A stretch of 64,000 nucleotides of DNA from Monodelphis domestica (GCF_027887165.1 NC_077229.1:372100343-372164342); one strand, 5' to 3'; numbered from the stretch's first letter, positions 11,333-23,394 are shown. The notes: generated from the sequence alone by a model not told the origin. Numbers and translations are program-made.

Positions 11333-12281
11333 TGTAATATAGGCCCATAAGGGAGGTTACCCCCACCTAAACTGGTGAATTGGGAAGAGGGAGAGAAGGG
11401 GTTGAGAGAATGAGAGAAGGGAGAAGTTGATCTTCCCCTCTCTTCCCCTTAGTGAAGAGAACCTGAGTTCATCTCCCTGAGAGGCAGAGTATGTCTCCTC
11501 AGAGATTGGATTTGGGAGGTGAAGGTTAAGGACTGGAGGAGAGGTTTTAAGAGAATTGACCCACTGCCTCTCTTCTTGATCTTAGCTGTTATTAAGAGAC
11601 AGGATAGATTTTCCTGTCTCTGAATCCTCCCAAAACCCTAATTGCCACTTTCCCCTTTGAGATCTGAGTTCACTCCTCAGCCCTGGTCTTGAGCTAATTC
11701 TCCTTCTTTGGGGAATTTCTCCCCAAATCTTCAGTTCCCTTCTTTGGTGCCAGAAAATAGGCAGACCTGATCTAAATAGTAACACTTTAATAGATAATCA
11801 CTCAGGGAAGGGAAAATTGGAGGTTTGGGTAAGGAATGTGGGTGGCAGGAGTCCCTAATAACTGGGAGACTGACCTCCCCCAACTCTCAGGGGGTCAAGG
11901 CTCTCAGCTTTGACTCCTTTTCTAGTCAGCTGCTGATTTGTCCCTACTCCTGAGCTAATCTGGGTAATTGATGGAGTTCAGGACAGATTGGGGAGAGAGA
12001 GAGGTGGAGAAAATCCTTGGAAAGTATTTCCTCAGTAGATGGCTTCTTCCCAAGTCCAGTCTACTGTGTTGAGGGGAGCAAAAGACTTCCAGGGATCACT
12101 AGGAAGCAGTTGGTGTCCAGGGAGAGATCTCCAGCCTCTGAGATCATCTTGTCAGGCTCTCAACTGGAGGAGTGGGAGTTGATGTGGCAGTTTTGAGTTC
12201 TACCTAGCCTCTGTTCTCACCCTGGAATCCTGGGTCTCTTCCTTTTGCCTCTCCTCTACATGGGCTGATTCTTGCTTTACA
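11333..12281 (-). mobile_element. 5' LTR of the broken ERV (LTR-B family)
   Basis: Begins on the minus strand at 12,281 (TGTAAAGCAAG) and ends at 11,333 (TATATTACA), so has TG...CA ends with a 5-base inverted repeat, length about 949 bp. Large parts align by eye with the plus-strand copy at about 39,655-40,490 (shared words such as 'CCCCAACTTGTCCTGAATTC' and 'CACTCCTCCAGCTAAGAGCC', one or two bases different here). A likely poly(A) signal region is 'TATTAAAGTG'. No target duplication flanks it, as expected for one end of a provirus rather than a solo LTR. Confidence 0.7.
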
Positions 12282-12629
12282 GGATCAGATTTCCTTCTTT
12301 TTCATTTTCTCTCTTTTGCATGTTCCTCTCTCTTAGAGATGTAATTTGCTTCTAGGTAGATAAGATCTAGATCTGTGATTTCAGTGGCATAGGAAATTCT
12401 TGGTAAAAAAACCCTTACTAATGTAGGTTGGTATCAGACTTAGGAAATTACCTTGAGCACTGAGAAAGTAAATGACTTATTCCCAATCACAGAGCCAGAA
12501 AGTGTCAGAATAAACCCAGGCCTTATTGAAGTGGAGGTTAGTTATGCTAAGATGTTTCCACTCCTTGAATTAAAGGAAAAAGAGAAATTTATATGCTACA
12601 ATTTGTCCAGTTCTTCCCTAAATGATTAT

Positions 12630-12968
12630 CCCTAATTTTGGTTTCAGTTCTTTGCTACAACACAAAGAAAATATTTTGCATGTATGAGTCAGTTATCTCT
12701 GTCATTGATATGTTTGTGATATAGGAAGAGAAATAGTATCAGTGAGTCAAAAGGTATGTGCTATTTAGTGACTTTAGAACAGACATTTTAGTCATTTTTT
12801 TAGAATAATTCTATTTTCAGAAATGGCTGGACCACTTCATAAATATATTAATTCCCAGTTCTTGAATTTCTAAAACCCTTCCAATATTGACTACTTTCAT
12901 CTATTGTTATCTTTGCTAATTTGGAGCATGAAGTTTTCTTATTTGCATTAAGAATAATATTCCATACA
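12630..12968 (-). mobile_element. Old L1 3'-region fragment, minus strand
   Basis: 'TTCTTTGCTACAACACAAAG', 'GAGTCAAAAGGTATG' and 'AAATGGCTGGACCACTTCA' are the reverse complement of the L1 ORF2 C-terminal region and follow its usual order. Interrupted at its right side by a solo LTR (12,974). Diverged. Confidence 0.6.
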
Positions 12969-12973
12969 ATTGT

Positions 12974-13467
12974 TGTAGCATACCAGGTATATTAGCGTCT
13001 TGGAAATATGATTGGTGTGTTGATATTGTATCATGTTACTTGTTGATTATTGCATTGCCAAATCTTCAGTCCAAAGGGCAAAAAGAATTCCTGAGCAGAA
13101 TATTATTTGCCACAGGGTCCTAGCTTACACCTTGTTAGACCACATTACTTTCCAAGTCACATGTTTGATTAACCTCCTCCTCTTTTGATTACCTGATTGT
13201 CAATTGAGCCAATGTTAAAGCCTATCCCATGTCACATGTTCATTAGTTAGCTTCCACTCCACATTCCTAAACTCTCCAATAAAAATTTGAGGGCACATGT
13301 GGAGCCCTCTCTCAATTCCATCAAGGGAACACAGCAACATGTAGCCCATATTTTTAACTCCTTGTCTCTGAGTCTTTATTCCTTTGTCTCTTTCTCTCCT
13401 CTATCCATTTTCCCTCAGTTTCCAATCTCCTTCTCAGATTTTTAAGATGTGACTACAGGAGGTTACA
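12974..13467 (+). mobile_element. Solo LTR (retroviral), flanked by 5-bp duplication
   Basis: 494 bp with TGTAG...TTACA ends, flanked on both sides by ATTGT (12,969-12,973 and 13,468-13,472). Contains an AATAAA signal at about 13,280 ('CTCCAATAAAAATTTGAGGG') followed by a pyrimidine-rich U5-like region. The 5-bp duplication and lack of internal sequence fit a solo LTR left by LTR-LTR recombination. The family is not recognised and differs from the other LTRs in this window. Confidence 0.65.
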
Positions 13468-13619
13468 ATTGTGAATAGTTTACTTTTTTCAGAACTTTTT
13501 TGGAACAATTTTCTTCAGTTCATATCCTTTATCCATTTATTTTCCGCAACTTTTATATCTATTTTGTTCTTTCAACAAGATGTATGTTTCTATCACCATG
13601 TTCTAGTCATAAACCAAAT

Positions 13620-14055
13620 GACATCAAATTTCAGGGAATTGATTAATAAGCATTCATTAAGTACTTATAATTCCTGAAACTGTGTTAATTGCTGGGAATA
13701 TGAACAGGAAATGTCATAAAGAACATTAAATTCTACTGAGGGGTTACATGTAGAAAAATAATAATGATAACAAAATTTAAGGGTAATGACAAAAATAACC
13801 ATGAAAACAGAAGGACATTTGAGAGATAATTGTAAATGATATGACAATTAAAGGGATTAGGAATTCCAAGAGTCAAAGAGGAAGAGGGAAAATAATTCCA
13901 GGCTCCAGCGCCATACTCTGTGGTTTTGGTCTAAAAAGAAGTGCTGTATCTAGTTTGCAAAAGGCTTCCAATGCCAACAAAGTAGTTCAAATTGTGGAGG
14001 CAATGGGAGTAAGATACTGTATATTTTTCAAACTGATTTGATGTTCCACATACTT
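13620..14055 (-). mobile_element. L2/MIR tail plus L2 scrap, minus strand
   Basis: About 13,625-13,740 ('AAGCATTCATTAAGTACTTATAATTCC...GTTAATTGCTGGGAATATGAACAGG') is the reversed L2/MIR 3' tail. About 13,855-14,050 resembles a more internal part of L2 and is similar by eye to 15,200-15,370. Old and non-coding. Confidence 0.5.
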
Positions 14056-14644
14056 ATTGATGGCACAGTAATAAATCTTCAAAATTCATCAGTGCAAGTA
14101 ATCAAACATTATTTGATTAGCAAAATCACTACCTTGATTTCTTAAAGTCTATGTCTTGTACTTGTGCTTATATTCCTTACCTGCACAGCTGATGGCAGTA
14201 TGTCTCCTTCCAAGGTGACAATCTAGGAATTCTCCATTAATCACTACTGCTCTCAAGTGAACATGGGAAGTTAAAATTTCCTAATGTGAGGAACTCCACA
14301 GTTCTGTCCTCATTGAGACTGATGGCTGGAACCTCCCCTGGGTTTTTGTGGTTCTGACTAAAGGCATTTACATCTAAGTATTGATTGGTGATTGATTCAC
14401 TAAGTTTATGATGAAAGGAAATAAATAACTAAAGTGTTAGTTTCCTAACATCATTAGCAAATGTTTAATTAGTTGTTTATCATATTTGGAACACAGATAC
14501 ATCATTACCAGTTGTTTACTAGAGTTGGGGTATGCATATATATTTGCCAAATTTTATCACTCAAGAACTTATTATAGAAAAACAACTTACCTATCAGCTA
14601 TTTATTCACACAAGAGAAATAGAACAAAATGAAGTGCTCATCCT

Positions 14645-15840
14645 AAGTCAACATATTTATTCTGAATACAGGGAGTCACTGAAGCTTCTTGAGTAGGGAA
14701 GTGATATGGTCAGTCCATATGGTCATTTCAGACCTGTATTCCACCTTTCTTCTTTTCCTTCCTCTCATTTCAATAAAGTATGGAAAATATATTGGAGAGG
14801 TGGGAAATGGGATTTATGGAGTCCAATTAGGAGGCAAATAGAAGAATGCATGAGAAAGATAATGAGAATCTAAATTAAAATTGTTGTATATTAGCAAGAA
14901 TGTTATGGATGTGAGAGTTGTTCAGAAAGTAAAATCAGCAAGGAATTAATTGGATGTAGGGGTGAGGAAGAATGAAGATTTGAAAATCAACCAGCAATAT
15001 TTATTATTCTTAGTAAGTAAACATGGGTGGCTCAAAGAATGTTGATGTCTTTTATAGAAGTAAGGAAGTTAGGAAGAAAGGTGGGGTTAGTTGAAAAGTT
15101 AAAGATGTTTTTGGACATATTGAGATTGAGGTGCCTAAGAGATAGCTGGATAGAGAAATTGTACTTGAGCTAAGTATTTAAAGAATTTAGTTCTAAGATT
15201 TAAGGATGAGGAGGAAAATATTCCAGGCTGAAGCATCAGTATACATATTGGGATGCAATGTGATTTGCCTCTGAGAAGTACCTAGTTTGTGAAAGGTTTC
15301 CATTGTCAACAAAGGAGTTCATATTTTCTAGGCAAAGTGAGTATAACATACTATATTTTTCAAGTTAATATTTAGGAAGAGATGTAAGATGAAAATATAA
15401 AATAAACTGAGTATTGGACATGTTTTTGAAGTCATCTATAGAGAAATGATACCTGAATCCATGGGACTTGATGATATACAAAGAGAAAATCTTTATAGAG
15501 AGAATAGAGATCACAACAGTGCTTGGGTAGACAATGAAACAGGGGGAATGGGACATGGATAATGATGCATGGGATCATCCAAAGAAGATTGTGTGAAATC
15601 AGTCCAGGAGATAAGAAATTAACCACAGCAGAGTAATGTCATAAAGAATATGACTCTCAAAATTAAATGTTGCAAAAAAATCAAGAAAGATGAGGACTCT
15701 GTAAATGGGTTTAGCAATAAAGATATCATTGGTGATTTAGGGGAAAAATTGTTTCCATGCAGTAGTGGATAAGGTAGACAATAAAAAGTTGAGAAATAAA
15801 GCAGAAATGAAAAAGTAGAGACATTGAGACTATACATTTT
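14645..15840 (-). mobile_element. LINE L2 fragment, minus strand
   Basis: 'GGGAGTCACTGAAGCTTCTTGAGTAGGGAAGTG' and the downstream order of words match minus-strand L2. Toward its right end, minus-strand reading gives scraps resembling the L2 reverse transcriptase, for example YHFSIDD where L2 has YHLYADD (about 15,435-15,460). Compare the clearer L2 copy at 34,930-39,020. Many breaks. Confidence 0.6.
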
Positions 15841-15849
15841 CTAGGAGTT

Positions 15850-17495
15850 TGCTATGTATTAGGTCATACTCTTTTTGCAAAAATCTGTATGTAGTTCACT
15901 GTTTCTTTATTTCTATTATATTCTGGAAAGAGAGACAGAGAGAGGGGAGGGAGTATCTGAATGTGTGTCTGTCTAAAGATATGAGGTTTTTCATCTTTAT
16001 ATCCCTACTATCTAGAATGGTGATGTCCATAATACTAACAAAAATTCTTGTTTAATGAATCAATATAAGAAAAATAAGAATAAAAGAATTCTCTACCCAA
16101 GGTAACTTATAACTCTGGAACTGATGCCGATGGTCAGTTCAGCAACATCTGTACAACATGTAGCTGCAGCTTTTCTAAATGTACACTTGGTCTTCAATAA
16201 TCTACTGATACACAAATCCTCCTCTCTTCTACTCTTGAAATGATGAAGCATTGCCAAGATCTTTTAATTTATAAGTATCCTTAAAAGGGAAATCTGAAAG
16301 GATTAAATTATTCAATAAGCTGTTTCTTTCTTTATATGAACTATAGAACATTTCAGGCTCTCTCTCTTTAAGCAAAGCAAGCAAGCCCAGTTACCTCTTC
16401 CTCCATTAAAATTCTATGTCATCCAATCAGCCATCAGTGAGTCATTTCAATAGCAAAACATCTACAAAACCTTATTTCACCTTCCTATTTTTCCTTCTCA
16501 TATGAGAGATGGGAAGAGGAAACAATAATTACTTCAAAGGAGCTTGACCTAATCCACAGTTAAGTCTATAGGACAAACCAAGTGTCTTCCAATTAAAATA
16601 AATCTTCGTCCAGCTAATATGGAACCAACAGCAAAAACTCTCTTATCAATTTTGATTCCTTTGTCCTATTTCTTCATATGGCTCTTTCAGAGCTGGTTTC
16701 TCCACTCCTTGCTGAGTCTTCATTTTCCTGCTGTTTTCCTCTCCACTCTATTCTTCACCATTCCAATTATGTTCTTTATTACTCTATGACTCAAAATAGA
16801 TCCTGCTGAAATTTAATGACTGACCTTTTGCTTATAAAGCAAAAAAAGCTCTTATGAATATTTCAAATTTTAGTCATAAAATCAACAGTTTTTACTTAAT
16901 CTTTCCAGTATGAAAATTTGATTTGATTTTTCATTTTATGAATCTTAAATTCTAAGCCTATAAACAGTTACATGAAAATAAGCTAAAGGTATGACCAGCT
17001 ACCCTTTCTCAGTCCTCAATTCATTCTTCTTAAAATTTTGCATCCCTGAACACTCTTTTTCTTCCCATTTTTATTTCAAATTTCTAGCAAACCAAGTTCT
17101 TTATCTGCTCCTTTCAGACAGAAAATTGCTCCTGTATTCATTATAAAATGTTTTAAACATTCTGATTTATGCAAAAAAAGTTTATTTTTTCTATATGTGC
17201 AATGAAATTTTTCACATGTGATCTTGAAACTGTCTCTTTGCAAACACATTTTTTTAGCAAACAAAAGTTCTTTTTCTGCCTGTTCCAACTACCAGATTAT
17301 TATTCCATGAAAAAGGTTTTATCTTATATTCTACACAGCTTTATTTACTTCCCTTTCTTTTTATAAAATACTTTTTTCTTTCCCTTTAAACAATTAAACT
17401 ACATACATCTTTAAAAGGGCAATACTTTGCCTAAATTTACCCAGGTTCCTCTGAATCTCTCATAGTCATCATTACTTTTGACTCATCAATATCAC
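15850..17495. other. Unassigned non-coding DNA
   Basis: No gene, RNA or nameable repeat. AT-rich. Short open stretches have no motifs. Confidence 0.4.
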
Positions 17496-17499
17496 ATTA

Positions 17500-17790
17500 A
17501 AGTCATATTCCACTGTTTCTTCAACCATTCCTTAATGATTGCCCACATTGTTTCCACATCTTGGCTACAATAAAATTTGTTGTTATAACTATTTTGTACA
17601 TTTGAGTTCTTTCCTTCTGTTTTTGCTGTCTTGTAGTATTTGCCTAATCATTATAGCACTGGTTTGACTTTACCAAGTTCAGCAAAGCTGAGGTCTAATT
17701 TCAAATTAATTTCTAAACTGGTTGGAACATTTATAGCTCCATCAACAAAGCATTAGTGTGTCTAGCCTACTAAAGAACACTTAATTTTTT
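17500..17790 (-). mobile_element. Old L1 3'-region fragment, minus strand
   Basis: 'TTCAACCATTCCTTAATGATTG', 'GGCTACAATAAAATTTGTTG' and 'CATCAACAAAGCATTAGTG' correspond in order to the reversed L1 ORF2 C-terminal/3' region. Heavily diverged. Confidence 0.5.
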
Positions 17791-17799
17791 AGGCATGTA

Positions 17800-18435
17800 T
17801 ATTCTTTAAAGCCTCCTTAGATGTGCTCCATCTTTGGAGAGAGAGTTCAGTTTTTCCATTTCATTACTTCAAGAATATATTTCACTTCAAAAAAGATGAT
17901 AATGCACTTTTTAAAATTATATAATCTATATCACAAGTCTCTTGTATAGCATATCTCATGCTAAATGTCATAAATTATATAGACCTTAAAGGGTCTTAAA
18001 TGCTTTGAAGTTTGTTGCTTATACTTCTTTGTGTCCATTAAATCTGTAATATCCAGGCACAGTAATCTTTGAGGGATTTTTTTGTCTTTCTTGTTTAATC
18101 TAAAGATTCAAGTTAGAAACTAAGAAATAATCCTTCCATTATCCTCAGTGTTTCTCAAGCCTTTTCTGGAATAGTGCTCCTTTATCTGTACCTTTTAGAT
18201 CAAGTGGAATGTGTGTTACTAGAAGAGAGTCAAGAAATTTTCCCATTCCATATGCATATACAAACACTAAAGCATTATGCATAATAAACGTATATTATAT
18301 CTATATAAATATATATTTCTCTCTTCTCTTTCTCTTCTCATTAGACAAAGTAGCCTAATGTTCTAGTTTTCATTCTGTAGGACACAACAATGGCCAAATG
18401 GAGTTAAAGAGAGAACAGAATTCTAATTTTCTCCT
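17800..18435. other. Unassigned DNA with an AT-rich microsatellite
   Basis: A degenerate (TA)n tract lies at about 18,285-18,320. Nothing else recognised. Confidence 0.4.
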
Positions 18436-18439
18436 CTTG

Positions 18440-19850
18440 CTGCAGAAAAGAGATCAAAAGACCCTGTGACCACTCACCTGTACCTTCTATTCCCTTTTAT
18501 CGTGAGGGAAAGGAATGAGAGATTGGCCAAATTCTTTCAATCTGCTATAAATGACTTCCCTCTGCCCCAAAGCAACAATTTCTATCTACACTATTCTGCT
18601 TAAATTCCAATTCATAAATGATATGTGGAGAACCTCTGTAAAGAAGAGCTGCCAAACTTATGATGTTAAGCATTCCATCCTTTGACACCTGGCATTCAAT
18701 GGAAGAAGGAGAGGAAAGTCCCCCGTGGACTTCTTTCTTCTGCTGGACAGGTTCTACCTCAACCTCTTGCCATGCTCTTTTCCCTCCCTAATTTCTACCT
18801 TTCAGATTGGAGTAACGAAGTAAGGCCTCCAGTCTGAAGATCTGACTATATCCTTCTCATCACATGCTATACTTGCCTCCAGCCCGGTCTCCAACCTCTG
18901 CTTCAAAAAGCAGCAGCAACCTCCACTGAATATGAACATTATCACACCTGGTCATGCCCTTCATGAGCCAGTAATTCTGAAAGCCCACAGTTCATCTTTC
19001 CCTGTCCTGATCATCACCTGATTGCTTATTCCCATCTCCTTCAACAATCCCAGCCCAAAGTATCAACCAAGAACTATCCAGCTTTCCCACTGTGTCCTCA
19101 GAAATTCTTGCTCCATACAAACTTTCCTTCATCCTTAAACTTCTTTTCCCATTTCTTCCAGATAATGGCTTACTGAAACCCGGCTTTACCCAGATGCAAT
19201 AGCCTCCTTGGCTACTTTTCCCAATACTCAGTGCACTTTCACTCATTATTCCTGTATCATTGCCTGAGGCAGAGATTTTAGAATACTCCTTCCTCTCCAT
19301 TGCTGCTTTGAGGTTTTCTCTCTACCTCTATTACTCAATATCTTCTCTTCCTTTAAGGTTCATGCCATTTATATCTTTCAACCAATAAAATTCCCTAATT
19401 GCTGTTCTCTACAGATCCCCATAGGTTACTTCTCTTTCTCATTAATGAGTTAAATAAATGGCTCATAATTTTTCTCTCCTCTACAACTCCCTCCCTCATA
19501 TACTAGGGAATTTCAACATATGTATTCATTGTCCCTCAAACTTCCTAATCACTCCTTTCTTCAACCTACACATTTCCTTCCACCCTACCTCAGCTATGCA
19601 CAATCATAGTCATCTTGCCATTAACCACAAAGGTATGACCCATTTTCAAGAATCTGACCTTCTCTGACCAAAATGTATTGATTTTTCACCGCTCTTTCTA
19701 CCTTTCCTTAAGTAAACCTGCCCTTCATTCCTGCTGTGGACCTCTAGTCCATTCATCCCCTTGATTCTTTCCCAGATCATTTTCCTTGCACTAGCCATTC
19801 TCTCCTCTTGTCAATCTTGACTACCCTTAGTGAATCAATTCAATTCTTTG
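18440..19850 (+). mobile_element. LINE L2 5'/endonuclease region, plus strand
   Basis: Plus-strand reading contains a segment similar to the L2/CR1-type endonuclease. An open stretch at 19,458-19,667 (69 codons) includes LLYNSLPHILGNFNICIHCP and then HPTSAMHNHSH, which parallel the L2 'LLGDFNIHVDxPS...HPTSATHSHGH' block. Upstream, 'GCTTACTGAAACCCGGC' fits the preceding part of the same domain. Several frameshifts and stops; ancient and inactive. The left boundary is uncertain. Confidence 0.6.
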
Positions 19851-19899
19851 ATGAATAGCATATTTTTTCTTCTTAGTTCCAACTTCTTTCCTTCCCTTT

Positions 19900-21470
19900 A
19901 TCCCTCCCCCACCCATCTGAGAAGGAAAGAAATACAGTAAATAGTGATCTGTTATACATATAGAAAGAGTGCCTATATGTATCCTAAAATGTGACTATTT
20001 TAGTTTTTAATGACTTTCTGGACAAAATATTCTAATGCAACATATTTTTCCAGGGCACTTATGGTTAGGATTAAATTTAAAAGAAAATTTCAATGTTTTA
20101 GGTTATTAGTATTTCAAATTTTAAGAAGTTATATATATATGTGTGTGTATATATATATGTATATAAACTTTGATTTTTAAAGATATGTTTTAAAGATTTT
20201 CTTATTAAAATTGGAAAGTTTTGTGCATGAGGTGAAATCCCTGGAAAATCTCTTTAGGTTATAAATGGTGAAAGTAAGAATTTTAATGACTTCTAAACGT
20301 GGCATAGTGTACTCCCATTCTTTAAAGTTTGAGTGCATGATTTGCTAGCTACTAGTGTGTTTGGAAGTTTTTCAAGCCTCTTTTTTATTTTATAGCTCTA
20401 TTTTCTTCTTGGCATTATTACATGAATATTAAACTCTAATGGCTTACATTCATTACATTCATCCACAGTTGTGTTCTTTATGAGGATTAAAAAATAAAAA
20501 CTTTCTGAGAAAGTAAGGCCATAATTACAGAGATATAGTGGGAGTGGGAATGGGAGTCAAGGAAGTTTACTTGATCAGAAGAATGGCAACAAGTCTGCAA
20601 TATACTTCAATTAAAATAATTAACTTTTTAATACAGTTTTCTGTTGAAAGAGATATGCACATTTTATTTGTCTGAATTAAACAGTTGAAATCATATTAGA
20701 TTTACCTATAGTATATTACATTGGCAATACCAGACACTAATGTGATATATACTCCCACAAAGTGAACCCCACTCCTTTTTGTCTTATTCCATATACTACA
20801 ACTTGTGTGATTCACAACTTGTGACCAAAATACTTCCAGTGGCAATAGCAATTTAAACACCCATATTTATATGAGATTAAATGTTAACAAACAGAGTAGT
20901 TAAAATGGGAGAAGGAACCTTAATCTATACAAATAGTGTGCAATAAAGTAGTAGATTTCTCACATGTAAAAATGGGAATATTCATCTGCAAGATTAATAG
21001 GAGTTGAATGTGTTTTTCTTTAATATATGAGAACAGTTTATAGAAGACCAAACAATGGATCTTTATCCAACCCTTGAATTTCATTAGATATCATAGGTAG
21101 TAATTCTGGGTTCTCATCCTCGTGCCCCTCTCCCCACCTCCAACATTTTCATTCCTAGCTCCTAGTGTCAAAATTAGATCATCTTAAATTCTTAAATTAA
21201 ACATTAACATACAACTTGTCACCAGATAGCATAGAATTCCCCATATGGTGCTGTCATCGCATGCCACACTTTGCCGCTGCAGACTCTTTCACTTATTCTG
21301 TTGCTAAGGTCTTGCTAAAGTGTAAATTTAGCAAATGTAACAACCGAGGACCCCAATTATAAGTCACAGAGTTCCAACATAGGCAACAGCCTTCTTTGCT
21401 CTCCTCTTAACTTCTCTGAGGAAAATATTACTGTGTTCTTGTGTGTTTATAACTTAAAATCTAATCATTA
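19900..21470. other. Unassigned non-coding DNA
   Basis: No gene. A short (TA)n/(TG)n tract is at about 20,132-20,165. Nothing else I can name. Confidence 0.4.
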
Positions 21471-21474
21471 GAGT

Positions 21475-21680
21475 TGACAGGGGATCATAGAGTTGCAGAA
21501 TCTCCCTGATAGTGGGGAGTGTGGAGGTCAGATAGTTCAACTGCTAAGCAGTAATCAATGTCTTCTACAATATCCCTGGAAAAGAGTCCTCTAGCTTTCC
21601 CTTGAAGATGTACAAGGAAGAGAAACTCATTTCTCTAAGCAACCCATCCCTCCTTTGGACAGCTCTAATCACAGGCATTG
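21475..21680. repeat. Possible old interspersed repeat
   Basis: 'GGATCATAGAGTTGCAGAATC...AGGTCAGATAGTTCAAC' has the wording of a widespread mammalian repeat ('ATCATAGATTTAGAGCTGGAAGGGACCTTAGAGGTCATCTAGTCCAAC' type). Similar scraps occur at about 25,650-25,720 and 59,825-59,935. Class not assigned. Confidence 0.35.
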
Positions 21681-21934
21681 CCATATAATGAATAAAGAGC
21701 CAGTTTTGGAATAGGAAGACACGGATCCAAGTTCTGTCTGTAACATACTGGCTCTGTGATCCTGGGGAAGCCATCTAAGACCTCAGTGTCCTGAACAATC
21801 TCCAAGGCTAGAAATTGCAAAGCTGTTGCTGATTGGCATTGACCAAACAAGGTTTCCTCTCTAAGAGTTTCTCACATCAATGATATCTCAGCTCTGGACT
21901 TCAACAAACAAAAAAAGGAGCAGGAAAGGGAAGA

Positions 21935-22195
21935 AGCATTTAGATAGCATGTATAATGTGCCCAGCACTGTGCAAAGCACTTTACAAATATGATCTCATT
22001 GGGTCCTCACAAACACCCTGAGAAGTAGGTACTGTTGTCCTTATCATTTACAATTGAGGAAATTTAGACAAATAGAGGTTAGTTGACTTTCCCAAGCTAA
22101 TGTGGTTAAAAGTATTTGAGACTAAATTTAAACTTGTCTTCCTGATTCTATGCCCAGCTCTCTACCCACTGCACCACCTAGATGTAGGGTAAGAT
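21935..22195 (-). mobile_element. MIR/CORE-SINE, minus strand, near full length
   Basis: Reads continuously through the reversed MIR landmarks: 'GTGCCCAGCACTGTGCAAAGCACTTTACAAATATGATCTC', 'CAATTGAGGAAATTTAGAC', 'TTTAAACTTGTCTTCCTGATTCTATGCCCAGCTC' and 'CCCACTGCACCACCTAG'. One of the better preserved old SINEs here. Confidence 0.75.
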
Positions 22196-22199
22196 TTCA

Positions 22200-23010
22200 G
22201 CATTGTTTTTCTGACAAGAAAACCAACTGCAATTAAGATTTTACAGCGTATGATATAGGAAAGGAACATTTAATGAGATCTCAAAATTGATTAGGTGTAA
22301 ATAACAATATATGGTGAGATGTTTACCTGAACCGCGCTAAAAGTACACAAAAGAAGAGAATCATGTTCTATACTAGCACCTATTCTTCCATATACAAGCT
22401 GTCTGGCATGCATTAATGAATGTTAGAATATCCTCTCTATTCACTCAATGAAGCTGTCCCAAGAGGTGCACTACTGTCAGTCCCCAGTAGATTCTACACA
22501 TCCTTAAGTGCCTTTCATTTCCAATGCAATATTTTCTGATGCACGGGTTGATGTATGACCTGCATTTTCTCCAGTAATCGTGTATCTAGTACACTGGATT
22601 TGATTATAACATCTTTCTTCCATGCTCCCCTAACAGAGTCTGAAAAGAAAGGACCGGCTGCCTACCTTCTCCTGGTTGCTTTCCCATTCATCAATGTCCT
22701 TCTTAAAATGTGTCATCCTGAGCATCCTATTCCAGAGGTAGATCAACAGGGCAGAGAATAGTGGGCATTTTGTCTACCTCGTTCTAGTCATTATGCTTTC
22801 ATTAATGAAGCTTACGATGATATTGTAATTTTTAACTGTCACATAATACATCTTGGGATAATAAGAACTTAGATTAGAGCTCCAAGAACCTTCAGGGATT
22901 GAATCCAATCCATTTTATGGATAAGGAGAGGAAGGTCCAGAGAGATTAAGCTACTTTCCCAAGGACATATTTAGTTACTGTATGAAAGTATTTTTAAAAC
23001 TATTTCTTCC
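22200..23010. other. Unassigned non-coding DNA
   Basis: No gene. About 22,860-22,985 may be a diverged MIR-like scrap ('TTTTATGGATAAGGAGAGGAAGG'). Confidence 0.4.
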
Positions 23011-23011
23011 A

Positions 23012-23316
23012 AACTATGCCCAAAGGGCACTAAAAGGCTGTCTGCCCTTTGACCCAGCCATAGCATTTCTGGGTTTGTACCCCAAAGAGATAATAAGGAA
23101 AAAGACTTGTACAAGAATATTCATAGCTGCGCTCTTTGTGGTGGCAAAAGATTGGAAAATGAGGGGATGCCCTTCAATTGGGGAAAGACTGAACAAATTG
23201 TGTTATATATTGGTGATGGAATACTATTGTGCTCAAAGGAATAATAAAGTGGAGGAATTCCATGGAGACTGGAACAACCTCCCGGAAGTGATGCAGAGTG
23301 AAAGGAGCAGAGCCAG
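23012..23316 (+). mobile_element. Internal L1 ORF2 fragment, plus strand, truncated at both ends
   Basis: An open stretch of 127 codons (22,982-23,365) is mostly L1 ORF2 C-terminus: NYAQRALKGCLPFDPAIAFL, CTRIFIAALFVVAKDWKMRG, YILVMEYYCAQRNNKVEEF and so on. It begins abruptly at 'AACTATGCCCAAAGGGC' and stops at 'GGAGCAGAGCCAGAG', lacking the 3' UTR and poly(A). L1 insertion normally keeps the 3' end, so either a deletion removed it or the piece was moved by recombination. Closely similar to 6,970-7,275 and 48,455-48,735. Confidence 0.85.
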
Positions 23317-23394
23317 AGATGGATACAAATTTGACATTTTCTTTATGAAATCAGATAGTCGTTAAGTCCCAATTATCATTTAAAGAAAAGATTT

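Larger units (their letters stand above)
9030..12281 (-). mobile_element. Broken endogenous retrovirus (gammaretrovirus-like), minus strand
   Basis: Fossil provirus. On the minus strand it runs 5' LTR (12,281 to 11,333), leader and gag-like interior (11,332 to about 9,120), then a short stretch (about 9,035-9,112) that resembles part of the same LTR. It therefore looks like a provirus whose pol, env and most of the 3' LTR are gone. The LTR is recognised by TG...CA ends with TGTAA/TTACA inverted termini and by similarity to a second, plus-strand copy at about 39,655-40,490. It carries many breaks and is old. Family name not known to me; class I (gamma-like) is an inference from gag order and the behaviour of neighbouring LTR families. 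Confidence 0.7.

Noticed and set aside
22982-23365. 127-codon open frame as a gene
   Set aside because: Internal piece of L1 ORF2 with unrelated sequence at both ends.
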